A stretch of DNA of 64,000 bases, from contig PZJY01000005.1 in the NCBI GenBank assembly GCA_031472005.1, positions 1,302,001-1,366,000 on the forward strand, in the 5' to 3' direction. The stretch's first letter is position 1, and every line of letters begins with the position of its first letter. The position numbers and the translations under genes were made by a program. Below are positions 26,201 to 38,625 of the stretch, in pieces. This DNA comes from Tetracladium setigerum (lineage: Eukaryota > Ascomycota > Leotiomycetes > Helotiales). The notes under the pieces are model-generated. The model saw nothing but the letters and a program-made list of their open reading frames with translations. It had not been told where the DNA came from and did not search any database.

Positions 26201-26554
26201 GGGTTCGAGGAAGCATGGTATGATTATGCTTATTATTACGGCGCGACCGGAGCGGAACAAGCCGCAAAGTATGGAACAGCCTTCAGCAGACTCTCCCTCA
26301 GACAGGGCCACAGTCGACTTACAGCATACATCGCCGACAGATATGACAACGAGACTCTTGCGGCACGAACTTGGAATGAGTTCTTCACGACAGATGGCTT
26401 CAAGCCAGATGCTCCATGGAGTTCAGTTCACTTGAGTGGTTCGGAAGTATTGACCCCGGTAGATGAGGCCGCTTGGATCAGTACGAATGACTTTGCGCTT
26501 TATGGTACATCTGCGATTGAGAACTTGGCTCTGGCTAGGAATGGGTTGAAGTAG
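23288..26554 (+). CDS. Secreted exo-rhamnogalacturonan lyase-like protein (PL26 / YetA-like), one apparent frameshift
   Basis: Likely releases unsaturated disaccharide from the ends of pectic rhamnogalacturonan I by beta-elimination. Exons 23288-23430, 23583-24267, 24369-25271, 25365-25443, 25546-25688 and 25767-26554 give about 913 residues. The signal peptide is MSRKILSLMATSALLALGSAQ. Recognisable blocks: HWLGSTPDYNPGTTFGIPWP, SWETALWPDNSIKWTGHA, WFGFWSHGDFMHTYDNDRH, YDIGGYAWDNSELSPDLF, LWLQFLRTGREDVYRFAEA and RHNVQHWGDSAKQ. The frame slips by one missing base at AAAAGG (23858-23863), between VAFQEK and NTLVRSIQTSSG; both sides are family-like. The fifth intron has an 18-base poly-A run near 25694-25711. 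PL26 is assigned from memory of the fungal family; a general alpha/alpha-barrel glycosidase-like annotation is the fallback. It lies next to CE12 and on the same strand. Confidence 0.75.
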
Positions 26555-27089
26555 GAGGAGAGGATATTTCAAAAGGGGATGAGAATTGGATTGGTGCTTT
26601 GATTGATGAATAGTTTGGGGTTTCCAACAGATCTAGACAGATAATTTCCTAATGTAGATAGCAATTCTTAAGTAAAACAAACAAAATTGTGTACAAACCT
26701 TGAAACAGTGAAAAAGATAAAGGAAGGTGCAGTCTATTCTACAGGGTATGCTTTAGACCAGGCGACCATGTAGGAGAGCAAGACGAGACACTTTCTCGCA
26801 AGTCCTAGAAGACAATCGCAGTAGTTTCGACCGGATTTGAAATAACATCTGCCCTCTAGCATCACATCAGGTCTGCTTTTTCGCTCGCGATTAATTTCCA
26901 GTTTTGACTCCGCGATTATCTTACGAAGGAACACCAAGAGCACAGAGAAGAAGGAAAGAAAAGAATTCCCCGAACCCCTTTTTCTGTCCCTGGGAGCAAA
27001 AGAAAATGGCATAAAAGAAGACTTGGTCCACTTCCTCCATCCCTGTTCTCCTCGGGGAGGAGCTGAGTGGTGAAAAGATGCAAAAAAGA
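26555..27089. other. Intergenic, 3' region of the PL26 gene
   Basis: AT-rich after the stop codon, then mixed sequence up to the tRNA gene. No coding frame with conserved character was seen. Confidence 0.4.
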
Positions 27090-27180
27090 TGACCAAACTG
27101 AGGATTGAACTCAGGACCTTATCCGAACGAACCTAGAAGGTATGTTAAGGATACGTGATAACCAACTACACCATCCGGCC
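27090..27180 (-). tRNA. tRNA-Val (AAC) with a 17-base intron
   Basis: Read on the minus strand from 27180, a full cloverleaf folds. The acceptor GGCCGGA pairs with TTTGGTC, using G-U pairs. The D arm has GTGTAGTTGGTTATCAC. The anticodon stem TATCC/GGATA closes a loop with TT-AAC-A. About 17 extra bases lie after position 37, where eukaryotic tRNA introns sit. The T arm is CTGAGTTCAATCCTCAG. The discriminator base is A and no CCA is encoded, as expected in eukaryotes. Total length is 91 bases. Confidence 0.9.
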
Positions 27181-28304
27181 AATTGATGGAGGGAATATGC
27201 CTATGTTTCAATATATTCCTTTCGAATTATCTCGTTAACATGAAAATTTTCGTTGGCGGAGCGGGCCGCTAAGGTCGTTGTGTTAAGCGAGAGTGGAAGA
27301 TTCTTGGCAATGTCACCTGAGAATGCGAAGACGAAGCCCTTGAGATGGGGATGCACGTTTTTGTAGAAAACCATTATAGATCAATTGAGTCTCCTCTCTC
27401 CTTGGGCGGTAAATCATGACTGGAGGGTGGTGACTACCTAGGTAAGGTACGTCTGTCTATCGACGATAGCAATAACCCTCGTGACGTCAACGTGACTCGA
27501 GGTAGTAAAATAGGTTGAGTAATAAGATCAGGGGTTGTTTCTGGTGGTGGGGAGTCTCCCCCGCATTATTGAATAGTAGGCAAATTCTATACCTAGGTAC
27601 GGGGTAGTTTCTATTACAGCTTCGGTAGTTCGGAGTTGTGCAGAAGAAGGGGAAGAAGAAGCAAGAGAACATGCTTGGCGTCCAAGGAACGACCTGACCC
27701 GAAAAAGCGAGAGATGTCAATAAGGTTGTCTGCTGTCATCTCCGGGGCTCCTCTACATCCCCGTAAGTTAATCAATCCGCAGCATCACAATCCCACCAAG
27801 TAAAGACAGCAGAACCCCCTTTCGCCCGCACTTTTATATTTCCTCCCCACCGCTCCTCGTCCTTGTATATTAAAGCTTGAGTGCCGTACCAATCATGATC
27901 CTCTGGCCGCCTTTCCCCGCCTTTCCACGATCTGTTTGTTAGGTGCTGTTGGTGCAACTTTTGACATCCAAGGCTTTCAATGTGGCCTACACCCGGCTCT
28001 AAGTGGAAGGAGATCCTTTCGAGAGTATTGTAAGCTCTCGTCGGAGATGATCACTTTCGGTGTCGGAAGCTTGATGAGTCGATGAGACTACTACAGTAGT
28101 AGTGCCGGTGCCGGCAAGGGAATTTAAAGTAGATGGATCTTGAAATGGCCGTACATTCCCCTTGATATTGCACCATTTATACTGGGGGAAGTCTCTCGTC
28201 TTTATTTCCTATAAAACTGCCCATTTCTCCTCCTTGTTCACCTGTGCTCTCCACTGCTCGCCTCTGCTCCTTCTATTTCATTCTTTTTCCACTCTACATA
28301 CATC
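27181..28304. promoter_or_regulatory. Intergenic and promoter of the CE12 gene
   Basis: A TATAAAA box at about 28211-28217 lies some 90 bases before the CE12 start. The words CCTAGGTA/AGGTAC recur at 27435-27450 and 27588-27600, part of a motif seen in many intergenic regions here. A CTACTACAGTAGTAG palindrome occurs near 28087-28101. No gene was recognised. Confidence 0.45.
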
Positions 28305-29350
28305 ATGAAGCTCTCCAGTTCTGTCTTGTGCGCCGCAGCGGCTCCGCTTGCAACAGCAGTAAAGGTTTACCTTGCTGGAGATTCCACGATGGCTTTGAAT
28401 GGAGGAGGTTCCGGAACTCAAGGTAGAATCCCTTTCTGTCCAACCCTACCATGTAACATACCCTAAAACGCATCAGGATGGGGTCCGTACCTTCCTTATT
28501 CGACCAAGAATATCGAGGTCGTCAACAGAGCAATCGGTGGTCGATCAGCCCGCTCCTACACCAACGAAGGCCGTTTTGATGCCATTGTCAACCTTGTTGT
28601 TCCAGGAGACGTAAGTGCAACGTGCATGCCGCAAATGATGGTTTACAAGCTTCGCAGTCTGGTCATCAGTATACTAACTTGGACCCTTTTACAGTACGTG
28701 ATTATTGAATTTGGACACAACGACGGAGGAAGTCTGTCTCCTACGAATGACAACCTGCGTTCGGCCTGCCTTGGATCCGGAAGTGAAACTTGCGTTGGAG
28801 CCAATGGCGCGATTGTCCAAACCTATGTGACTGTAAGTTCAGCATTCTCTTGCCCTTGGGTCGGAAAAGCAGAAGAAGACAAAGAAGAATTTGTTATGTA
28901 GATTGTTGCAAGCTCTGGCTCTATTTCTCCCGCCTTTGAGGATACAGCTACTGACACATGATATTCCTCTAGTATCTCACCAATGCTGCAAAGGCACTAG
29001 TGGCCAAGGGTGCTAAGGTGATCATCTCCTCGCCAACACCCAACAACTCCTGCGAGGGAACAACATGTGTGTACACACCACCTCGATTCACCGAGTACTG
29101 CCGAAAGGTCGTCTCGAACGTCGGCAGCAGTGCCACCTTTGTCGATCACGGACAATACGTTGGAAACCGATTCATCACCTTGGGAAAGGCAACCGTCGAT
29201 ACTTTCTTCCCCGTTGACCACACACACCCTTCGCCTAAGGGATCTGATGTCGTCCAGGCTGCTTTTGTCAAGGGTGTTTTGTGTTCTGGAAATGCCTTCG
29301 GCACTTACATTAAGAATGCTACCGCTAGCGTTGCAGGTTACTGCATCTGA
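28305..29350 (+). CDS. Rhamnogalacturonan acetylesterase (CE12, SGNH hydrolase)
   Basis: Secreted esterase that removes acetyl groups from the galacturonic acid residues of rhamnogalacturonan I, helping backbone-cleaving enzymes. Exons 28305-28422, 28477-28610, 28695-28832 and 28973-29350 give about 255 residues. A signal peptide (MKLSSSVLCAAAAPLATA) is followed by the SGNH blocks: block I AGDSTMALNGGG with the catalytic Ser, a Gly-bearing turn VVNRAIGGRSARSY (block II), block III EFGHNDGGSLSP with Asn, and block V VDHTHPSPKGSD with Asp and His. Length and motif order match fungal RGAE. It sits 1.7 kb from the PL26 gene with the same orientation, fitting joint use on pectin. The TATA box is noted upstream. 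Confidence 0.92.
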
Positions 29351-29640
29351 GGTCGTGTTTTAACCTCACGTAGCGTACTAGACATCCACTTGGGGTCTGC
29401 TTAAAATTGAATCAAAATTCGTATCCTTCATAGACATTTGTAAGCGGGGTTTGACCCCAGCATTGGGCTCATTGTGAAAGACCTTATTGCATGTATGTGA
29501 AACAAATAATTACAAAAGGCCTTCGGCGTTCGGCGTGATTAATTAATTATCTATTATATCTTATCTATTTTAAGACTCCTTGATTATTACAGGAGCTTAG
29601 CTAGCACTCGTCGAAGGGCCATTTTTGGGAGTATTCTCAG

Positions 29641-31303
29641 TCAACTTTTCTGCATCATTCCCCCTCGGTCTACTTTGTCCAACCTGCTAATCCGAACTGA
29701 TTGCTCCGCAGTATCTGAATCAGAATCAGATTCAGCCGCCTTCGATTGAATGTTTCCAATTGTCTCTTCGTCCGACTGACAATCCTCCTCAAAGTCCTCC
29801 ACCTTGTTGTGTCGCCCAAACAGGGCGAGAATGCCCAAATCGTATGTAATCAGAATTGACCCTGCCATCACAAGCGCCACCCAGATGAGACCCTTCCCAG
29901 CTAAAGACCCAACTATAAGCGGACTAAAACTCGCCATGGTGGATCGGACGATATTGACAAACCCCATCATGGCTGTCCGCTCGGATGGTTGCACGATACC
30001 AGCCAAGAATGCCGAACGAGGTGGCGTGTCCATCGACTGCGTACATGATCGAAGTATGAGGAAAGTGATAGATACGGGCTCAGAATTCGAAACGGGTATT
30101 AACGCGAGAAACATTGATGACGGAAGATGAGCAAAGACCATAGTCTGTTGGCTAGAGTTAGCTTTTGTTTGGAACAAATTCATGATATATTTCACCTTGA
30201 TATTTCCAAACCTCCTTGCCAATGATGCAGCAAACAGCATAGACATGGCAGCAACCAGAGTTGTGATGAAGAACATTGTGCCCAGCTTTCCATTTTCGAG
30301 TTTGAATTTATCGTGGAAGAAGAACACGATCCAGGTTCTAGCTGCTGCATTAGCTTAGTGAATTGAACAATTGGAGTCTTACTCACAGAGGTGCCAAGTT
30401 GCTCCCAAACGACTCGACGGCGAAGAGCAAGCATAACTTAATCACAATGAACTTGCTTTGCCGACTGAAACTCGGCAAGCTCGCCATGAAAGAATTCTTC
30501 TTTATCTCGACCTTCTTGCCACTCTCCACGGACGCCGACTCGATATCCACGGGTGGTGGTGGTCTTTGGATCTCGCATGCTTTGCTCAGCGACAACACCA
30601 TGCCAAAGATAATCAATCCAAACCCTGCGTACATCCAAAATATCACCCTGTATGCCCTAAGTTGTTCCCATTCCGATGTCTTAAGCAGGAACTCCAGTAA
30701 CCAGCCGCACAAACCCATTCCAAAAGCAGTTCCCGTAGCACCAAGCAGTGAGTACCATGCGTAGATATCCCTCGGCAAGATTCATTATTGAGGTAGGCAA
30801 TCGTGCTCTCTTCGATCACCCGGAAAGGACCACTCTCATTACCGCTATGCCAAAAGTCAGCCAGTGAACAGTGTCGGAGGGGGAGTCTTCGATCCGTAGA
30901 TAGGTGTCGGTATGGATGGCACTCACCTTGGACTAATAACGCCAAAAATAGCAGCCACAAGCAATACCCAGAAATTCCCCACGAGAGCAAAAACAACGCC
31001 AGAGATTGCCATTGAGAAAGCAGCGATAAGTAGAATGGCTCGGCGGCCTACGCCATCGGCAAAGATTGTCAGAATGAAAGAGAGACCGGTGTTCCCAATG
31101 AGTGTGAGGGTCATGAACAGCCCAATTCTCGTCTTGGAGATGTCTAAAGCCGAGAGAAAAGAAACGAGAATGAGCGTGGAGCTGCCATAGGCAAACATGC
31201 GAACGAAACGCTGTGCACAGAGGAGTTTGGTGTCGGTTGATGACCTCCACAGGGAGACAAGTCCCAACTCCTCCAAAGCACCAATGAAAAGTCTAGAAGA
31301 CAT
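29641..31303 (-). CDS. MFS transporter, substrate unknown, one apparent frameshift
   Basis: About 493 residues with some 12 hydrophobic segments. Exons (minus) are 31303-30927, 30844-30387, 30337-30196 and 30144-29641. Helix-rich stretches include FGVISPSGNESGPFRVIEES and LLGATGTAFGMGLCGWLLEF; the loop ADGVGRRAILL is the typical MFS motif A after helix 2. The central loop is basic (VEIKKNSF). The second half has NIVRSTMASFSPLIVGSLAG. The tail is acidic, ending SRLDKVDRGGMMQKS. The frame slips by one missing base at 30773-30781, between YLNNES and PRDIYAWYSLLGA; sequence on both sides is family-like. The last intron (30145-30195) is 51 bases and in frame, so it could be retained. It sits convergent with CE12; a sugar or rhamnogalacturonan-fragment substrate is only a guess. 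Confidence 0.75.
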
Positions 31304-33446
31304 TACAAGAAGGGAAAAGTAGGAATAATGAGAGTGAAAGGGAAAGAGAAAAAGAGACAGAAGCAGTGAGCATGGTGTCGAATGTTAGCGTTTTGGGGTA
31401 CGAGGCATCTATTTACAGGAAGCTCTGGCTGGGGATGGAAAAAAAAATCAAAACATCTCCTCTCTGTCGTTCTTCCCGGCTGAGTATCTCCATCGTATTT
31501 GCTTTGCATTCACAATACGACACAATGGGACCCGCCAACAGTTAATAAAGCATAGGCGGTTCTTCTGCATTGGCTCATCGTGGCTTGAGAAGGAGAGGTT
31601 CTGACTCTTTTCACTGGATACTTTCCAGCTGAGAGGCGTCAACATTTTCACCAGCGCCAGCGCATCAAACATAATCTCGTACTAGGACGCATGGTCTCCC
31701 AGAGCCGCATCCCATCCCGGCGGACTGGATTCAATAATCCTCCGCGCAAGACTTCCAGAAGCGGTCGGCGCAGCAAAGCTTGGAGTTGCTCGTGTGCGTG
31801 CTTGCCCGAAGGAGAAGAGGCTGAATCACAGAGGCAGCGCTAGACTGGAAAGGGGGCGGCGCTTCGCAAGCCTTCGCTACACTGGCATGGAATTTGGCAG
31901 CTGAGGAGGATGGGAATCGTTATTCATTACGTATTAAGCGTAAGATCTTTGATGTTGTTCGCTTGGGGACTGTAGTATAGGAAGAAGAACAACGTAGGTG
32001 GAAAGTACCTAAGGTAGGTAGCTAAGGTAAGATTACATAGTACGATCTTTGGCCCTGTTCGCTTGGGGGACAGTCCAGTCCAGTCTAGCCCAGTCCAGTC
32101 CTCAGGAAGGAATTTGTTCTATTTCTCATGGGTTTCCTGTACTTACGGTACTTATACTGCGCATCCAGACGTGTTCTCCAGAAGACTTTGATGTCGTCGT
32201 TCCACACCTTCTAGTCCACCACTAGTGGCTCGCTCCGAACCTACTACCTACCATACCTTAGGTACGTACCTTATACTGGTTGCTGCCAATAATGAAGGGT
32301 TTGTTTGTTTGGAAGAGACCGAAAGGATAAAAAGGAGGCGGCCACCAACAGCACAGACCGGTATTGCAAGTCTTACTGTACAGTACAGGACAGGACAGAC
32401 AAACAGTGTCGTTTCAGCCACCATCAGCCACAGAGGCAAGATCGCAATTGGGGATGGGAATTAGCAATTGTGGAGCAAGCTGGGTGTACCTCCCGTCTTC
32501 ACCTCAAGTTTAGTCAGCTCACAACAAACAGGAGATAGAATGTATGTGTGAAGAATAAATGTTTTAAGTATGGGTAAAGGTACGTACCTGCTAAGTATCT
32601 ACTTCTACTGGAGGTAGATAAATGATGATGATGAACGTAAGATCTTACTGTACAGAGGACTGCTGTCTGTACCTACCTCCCCAGGTACTCACTCAACCTT
32701 GAACCCTCCACCCTCCACTCTTCGAAGCTCCCCCCTCCCCTCGTCGACCTCGGCAGAGCAAGCTTGGCATCTTGGCATACCTCTGGTATCTCTGACATCA
32801 ACTCTCTCCAAACTTGGACGTTGATGATTGGTCCTTTCTTCCTATGATACAATACCTCCCATCCGGACTCGGTAGCCGGATTCAGCAGCCGGGAGGAGAC
32901 CTGGTCCATTACGTGATCAACTTCGGAGCTTTTATGGCTACTAAGTAGAAAGTATGCGTTGGCTGACGATTACCATTCGTCCAATTCGTTGCTGCCGCAC
33001 CTTACGGAGTACGGAGTACGGGGATATCTTTGCTCTCTCTCTCTGTCCCTCTCTCTCTCTACGGTGTACGGTGCACGAGTACTACGGCGCTACGTGAGTA
33101 GGAGGATACTTTACCTGAGATAGGATACTGTAGTAGGGATAGGGATCGGGATAGGGCATGGGCATGGACCGATTGATTTCTATTAATAAGAAGTGCAAGT
33201 GCGGGGTTGATTCTTGATATATCAATCACCACCACCCTCTCCCTCTCTCTCTGCCTCTTTCCTCCCATCCCCTCGATCCCTCCTCTCCCCCCACCTTGCG
33301 TCACCAGCAGGAATCAACAAACAGACAGATAGCAAGCAAAAGATCGATCTTGCAGACAACACAACAACAACACAACAACAGCACCAACACCAACACCACA
33401 AAAACATAACATAACACAAACACAATAACACCACCCACCAAAAACA
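31304..33446. other. 2.1 kb intergenic region upstream of katG
   Basis: No conserved coding frame was found. It holds a CCAGT-type short tandem at 32071-32100, repeated TAGGTAC/CCTACC words (32010-32040, 32245-32275, 32580-32600, 32670-32690), a GTACGGAGTACGGAGTACGG tandem near 33006-33025, CT-rich tracts at 33030-33060 and 33235-33300, and a CAACAACA leader-like tract at 33355-33440 directly before the katG start. Confidence 0.5.
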
Positions 33447-35867
33447 ATGGGTGAAGCACCTCCTCGTGAATGTCCCGTTCGCAGGTCCAATGTCGGCGGT
33501 GGAGGAACCAGAAACACAGATTGGTGGCCCAACGAGCTCAAGTTGAACATCCTCCGTCAACACACCTCCGTCACCAATCCCCTGAACAAGGACTTCGACT
33601 ATGCCGCTGCCTTTAAGACCTTGGATTACAATGCCCTGAAGAAAGATCTGAACGATTTGATGACCGACTCGCAGGACTTTTGGCCCGCGGATTTCGGCCA
33701 TGTAAGACTGACTTCCCATTCCTCCTTCCCTCCTTGCAATACTCTCTTTACCTTCCATCTCCTTCCCCCCACCCCGCCCTCAGTCCCCTTACCATATTAC
33801 CTTAATCATCTTGATCCTAACTCACAATCCCAATCATTATAGTATGGCGGTCTCTTCGTCAGAATGGCCTGGCACTCGGCCGGTACCTACCGTGTCTTCG
33901 ATGGCCGCGGAGGCGGCGGTGATGGACAGCAGCGATTTGCCCCTCTCAACAGCTGGCCCGACAATGTCAGTCTCGATAAGGCACGCCGCCTGCTCTGGCC
34001 CATCAAACAAAAGTACGGAAACAAGATCTCATGGGCCGACTTGTTACTGCTGACCGGCAATGTCGCCCTCGAGTCCATGGGTTTCAAGACCTTTGGCTTT
34101 GCTGGCGGCCGTCCAGACACCTGGGAGGCCGACGAATCCGTCTACTGGGGTGGCGAGTCGACTTGGCTGGGCAATGATGTGCGTTACGACTCCGGACAGA
34201 AGGGTGCAACGAATGAGAAACACGGTGTCGTGGATTCAGACGAGCATGACCATCCCGCCAGCGACATCCATTCCCGCGATCTCGAAAAGCCGCTCGGAGC
34301 GGCCCATATGGGTTTGATCTACGTCAACCCTGAAGGTCCCGATGGGACGCCAGATCCTCTCGCTTCCGCTCGAGATATCCGCACTACTTTTGGTCGGATG
34401 GCGATGAACGACGAGGAGACTGTCGCTCTCATCGGAGGTGGCCACGCTTTTGGCAAGACACACGGCGCAGCTTCCGCTGACAATGTCGGAACGGAGCCTG
34501 CCGGAGCTGCCATTGAGGAACAGGGCTTTGGCTGGAGCAACAAGCATGGCACTGGAAAGGGTCCTGACACCATTACCAGTGGGCTCGAGGTTACCTGGAC
34601 CAGCACACCTACCAAGTGGAGCAACTCTTACTTCAAATACTTGTTTAAATATGAGTGGGAGTTGACCAAGAGCCCAGCAGGTGCTCATCAATGGGTTGCA
34701 AAGACGGATGAGGCCATCATTCCTGATGCCTACGATGCGAACAAGAAGCACCTTCCAACCATGTTGACGAGTGATCTTGCCCTCAAAGCAGATCCTGAGT
34801 ATGAGAAGATTTCACGCCGCTTTGCCGAGAATCCGGATGAGCTTCAAGATGCCTTCGCTCGAGCCTGGTTCAAACTCCTGCACCGTGATCTGGGACCGAG
34901 AAGCCGCTGGATTGGCCCAGAGATTCCTTCAGAGATCCTGATCTGGGAGGATCCAGTCCCAGCTGCCGATCATTCTCTCGTCGACGACAAGGACATTGAT
35001 TCCTTGAAAAAAAAGATCTTGGCCTCTGGCGATGCTACAAAGTTTATTACAACTGCCTGGGCAGCCTCTTCTACTTTCCGTGGAAGCGACAAGCGTGGTG
35101 GTGCCAACGGTGCACGCATCCGCCTTTCTCCTCAGAAAGATTGGAAAGTCAACAATCCGGCAGAGTTGAGCAAGGTTTTGGGCACTTTGGAAGGTATCCA
35201 GAAGAGCTTCAACGACTCTCAGACTGGTGGCAAGAAAATTTCGCTGGCCGATTTGATTGTTCTCGCTGGTGCTGCTGCGGTTGAGAAAGCTGGTGGCGTT
35301 TCTGTCCCCTTCAAACCTGGTCGCACTGATGCATCACAAGAACAGACGGATGTTGAATCGTTTGAGCACCTCGAGCCAGTTCACGATGGATTCCGCAACT
35401 ATGGGAAATCCACAACCCGTGTTCGTACTGAGCAGTTCCTCGTTGACAAAGCTCATCTTCTAACGCTCACCGCGCCCGAGTTGACTGTACTTTTGGGAGG
35501 TCTTCGGGTTTTGGGTGCGAATTGGGATGGATCTTCGCATGGTGTCCTGACCAAGGAACCTGGCAAGCTCACCAACGATTTCTTTGTCAACCTCCTAGAC
35601 GTCAATACTGTCTGGAAGCCAACCAGTGATGACAGCGAAGTTTTCGAGGGTACTGACCGAAAGACTGGAGCCAAGAGGTGGACTGCAACTCGGGCTGACC
35701 TTATATTCGGTTCTCATGCTGAGTTGCGCGCTATTGCTGAGGTTTATGGCAGCTCGGATGCAAAGGAGAAATTTGTTAAGGACTTTGTTTCTGTTTGGGA
35801 CAAGGTAGCTAACTTGGATCGTTTTGATCTGAAGAACCCCCCTCTCACAACAAAGGCGCGTCTCTGA
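33447..35867 (+). CDS. katG: Catalase-peroxidase KatG
   Basis: Haem enzyme that decomposes H2O2 by catalase and peroxidase reactions. Two exons, 33447-33701 and 33843-35867, give 759 residues, the usual length of fungal KatG. The N-terminal haem domain has the distal triad in FVRMAWHSAGTYR (Arg, Trp, His). The Tyr in MGLIYVNPEG and Met in GRMAMNDEE complete the Met-Tyr-Trp adduct needed for catalase activity. The proximal His is in GGGHAFGKTHGA. The degenerate second peroxidase-like domain runs from about residue 420 with ADLIVLAGAAAVEKAGG. No signal peptide is seen, so it is expected to be intracellular. The frame is uninterrupted, in contrast to several neighbours. Confidence 0.97.
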
Positions 35868-36092
35868 GTCAACCTTGTTAAATAGAACCTTTATTGCATC
35901 ATAGTTCGATCAATCAATCGCTACTTTTATGAAGTCAGCTATGAAAATGCAAGGTCTGCCTGCCGTGAAGTCTAAAAAGTGTAAAATTATATATCTAGCG
36001 ACCTGTAAATGAGTGTGTTTGGCTTCGAATACGCTGATCGCCTGACCCCTGATTTTCGTCGACTACAATCCCCAAGAATTCATACCCGGCCT

Positions 36093-36567
36093 CTAGTTGG
36101 TACTGAAATGATCAATCATCTTTTCGATCAATTCTTTCACGATGACATCCTTTGGAATTGCCTTGATTTCGTCGATACTTCTGCCCTTGTCATCATGTTG
36201 CAACTAGAAGTAACGCCAGTTAGAGACAGGATTCATCGCAAACAGGCATGCTAAGACTTACATCAATGCACAGAGGATTTTGGACATTAGAATCCTTGAC
36301 AAACTCCTTCCAAACCGCGACAGCAGTCGCATTATCTTCGGCGGAGACCGCCTCGCCGACGATGATACAACGAGGAAGCGGGTGTAAACAACGCAGAACG
36401 ACGGCAAGATTCGTAGCCGAGAATCTGAAAGGTTCTGGTGCGACAGCATCAAGTATACCGACAAAGTTGAATCTCGTCCCTTCGAATAGAGGGACGATTC
36501 CCATGGCGGTAATGCGCTCCTTGCCCACGGCAAATACAGAGACCGTTTCTTCCTCGGTTTTTGACAT
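36093..36567 (-). CDS. Small conserved-looking protein of unknown function
   Basis: Two exons (36567-36262 and 36203-36093) give 138 residues, joined through a GTAAGT...CTAG intron. The first exon encodes an alpha/beta-looking sequence (SVFAVGKERITAMGIVPLF, then RCIIVGEAVSAEDNATAVAV). The second exon adds a charged helix (KGRSIDEIKAIPKDVIVKEL). There is no signal peptide or membrane segment. I do not recognise a family. Evidence for coding is the clean splice join and the continuation of a globular-looking protein across it. It converges with katG. Confidence 0.6.
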
Positions 36568-37421
36568 TTTTATTTTTATTTTCTAGTGGTAGGATGTGAC
36601 GAAGTGGAATGGTGCTTGAATAAGAGAGATGGGTTGGTTGGTAGGTGCTGTGTGAGGGTTATGATCTGGGAATCTGAATAGCCATAATAATTGTGAAGGC
36701 AAAGTCTGTATATATCCTCACATCCAAAGGACGAAGAGTTCGGTTGTTGTTGGTAGGCAGATTCGTCCATTATTGAGATTGCTTCAGCAGCTCCAGAATT
36801 AATCATCGAATAATACGAAGCTAAGATTGGAATATGCTGCAAATTTCCATTCTTTTTCTTAACAGTACCGTCGCCTCTCAATAATTAACAGCCTTTGAAT
36901 TAATGGGCTCCGGAGTTAATCAGCTAATACTGTCCTGTCCAATGGTAAAGCTGGTTCGTATTCGTAAGTGGAGCATTTTGGTCACTTTAAATGTTGGCTA
37001 ATTAACCAGAATTCGTAAGAAAGGTTCCTTTGCCCCACTAATTCCCGGACTGGGCTGCATCCCTTTGCCGGCTTTGAAATTGTTGATCGCTGTTGCTCTA
37101 TGTCCGCAAATAAACTTGACTTACCTGGCAATCACATTGGTAATATGCATATGCCTAATAAGCAAACTGCGTGATATTCAACCAAAAATGTAGTGTAGGT
37201 CAAAGTGGCGCCGATGAGGAATTGCAAAGCAGGAAGCCATGACGACGACACATCCTCACTTACACCTTCCTCAATGTTTCCAATATTAATATTAATATCC
37301 ACCGAAATCAGGTCAAAAGATGACTTCTCTTAACTCAGATTAAAACTTCATCGACTTCATCGACTTCATCACAGCACCCAATTACTTATTTTCGATTCGC
37401 CGTCACCTCCACAAGATCAAG
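36568..37421. other. Intergenic between divergent genes
   Basis: AT-rich, with runs such as CCAATATTAATATTAATATCC near 37280-37300 and a CATCGACTT triplicate at 37350-37372 just before the next start. No gene was seen. Confidence 0.4.
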
Positions 37422-38625
37422 ATGCATAACATTGTTATTCTTGGAGGCAATGTTGCTGGCGTTGCTACAGCGCATTATGTTCTTCGTCATGTACTCCCAC
37501 GTCTTCCACGATCCCACGATGGCAAGCCGAATTACACCGTTACTCTCATCTCTCCCTCGGAATTTACATTTTTCAAGATCGGTGCCCCCGCGCTCTATTC
37601 TCCTCGGACGAATCACTTCCCAGCAAGCCTTTCGCCTCGATACCAGATGGCTTCAGCCAATATCAACCTTCGGAGTTCCAGTTCATCAAAGGAGAAGCGA
37701 CAAAGGTACACGACTCCACGACCACGGTCTCTGTCAAACTCATCAGTACCTCGGAGGTAATCGCAGTCAAATACGACTCACTGGTCATTGCTACGGGAAC
37801 GACGAGCGCCAGCCCATTGTGGTCATATCATGGTGACCATCGACAAACCCAAGCTGCCTCGGCCGAACTTCGAAAGCTTCTTCCCACGGCCACTTCGATC
37901 TTGATTGCTGGCGGCGGACCAGCTGGAGTCGAAACTGCAGGCGAGATTGCTTCTCAACATGATATTATGGATATGACAATTCTCTCTGGTGCTGCCAGCC
38001 TTCTGCCTAGACTAAGACATCCGGGGGTTTCCAAATCTGCAGAGGTTAAATTGAGGCAACTTCATGTCAAAACCATCCACAACCTCAAAGTCAACACTTC
38101 CACCAAACTACCAAACGGCCAAACATATCTGGAGTTGAGCGATGGCAGCAATAGGACCATCGACATATATATCGACGCTACTGGTGGCAAGCCAAATACT
38201 CAGTTCCTCCCATCCACTTGGCTCGATGGAAATAATCGTGTTGCAACTAACGTGAGCACCCTTCGAGCAAACAAGGCGCCCACAGGAGTCTACAGTATTG
38301 GAGATGCCGCGTCGTACTCTAACGGAGGTGTCATGGATGCGGAATGGTGCGTTTCGGCCCTGGGATATTCCATCTGGTACGATTTGCAGAACGCTATTCC
38401 GCAGGAAGAGGGCAAGGTGCGGACAGGGACATCGCCATTGAAGGAGAAGAAGTATAAGCAGATACAATCTGATCTTCAGGTTGTTCCCATTGGCCCTAAG
38501 GGGGAGTTGGGGTTTTATTCGGTTGGCAGATTCCAAGTTTTTTGGTGTGGCTGATCAAGTCGAGGACATTTTTGATGGAATTGGCAGCAGGAAAGGCTTC
38601 TGGAGCACAATTCACGAAAGTTTAA
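37422..38625 (+). CDS. AIF2/AMID-like FAD-dependent pyridine nucleotide-disulfide oxidoreductase, two apparent frameshifts
   Basis: Likely NAD(P)H-dependent flavoprotein related to apoptosis-inducing factor 2 and NDH-2 enzymes; about 401 residues once joined. The N-terminal dinucleotide motif is NIVILGGNVAGVATAHYVL. The second one is SILIAGGGPAGVETAGEIAS. A C-terminal FAD-contact block is GVYSIGDAASYSNGGV, and DIYIDATGGKPNTQFLPSTW precedes it. The frame slips at the C5 run 37585-37589, after FKIGAP, resuming with RALFSSDESLPSKPFAS. It slips again at the G5 run 38500-38504, resuming with VLFGWQIPSFLVWLIKSR and a natural stop at 38623-38625. Both shifts are one missing base. The hydrophobic C-terminus suggests membrane attachment, as in other AMID-like proteins. 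Confidence 0.78.

Noticed and set aside
33000..33060. GTACGGAGTACGG tandem taken as a possible CRISPR-like or centromeric repeat
   Set aside because: It is only two to three short units followed by a CT tract; a simple-sequence promoter feature is enough.
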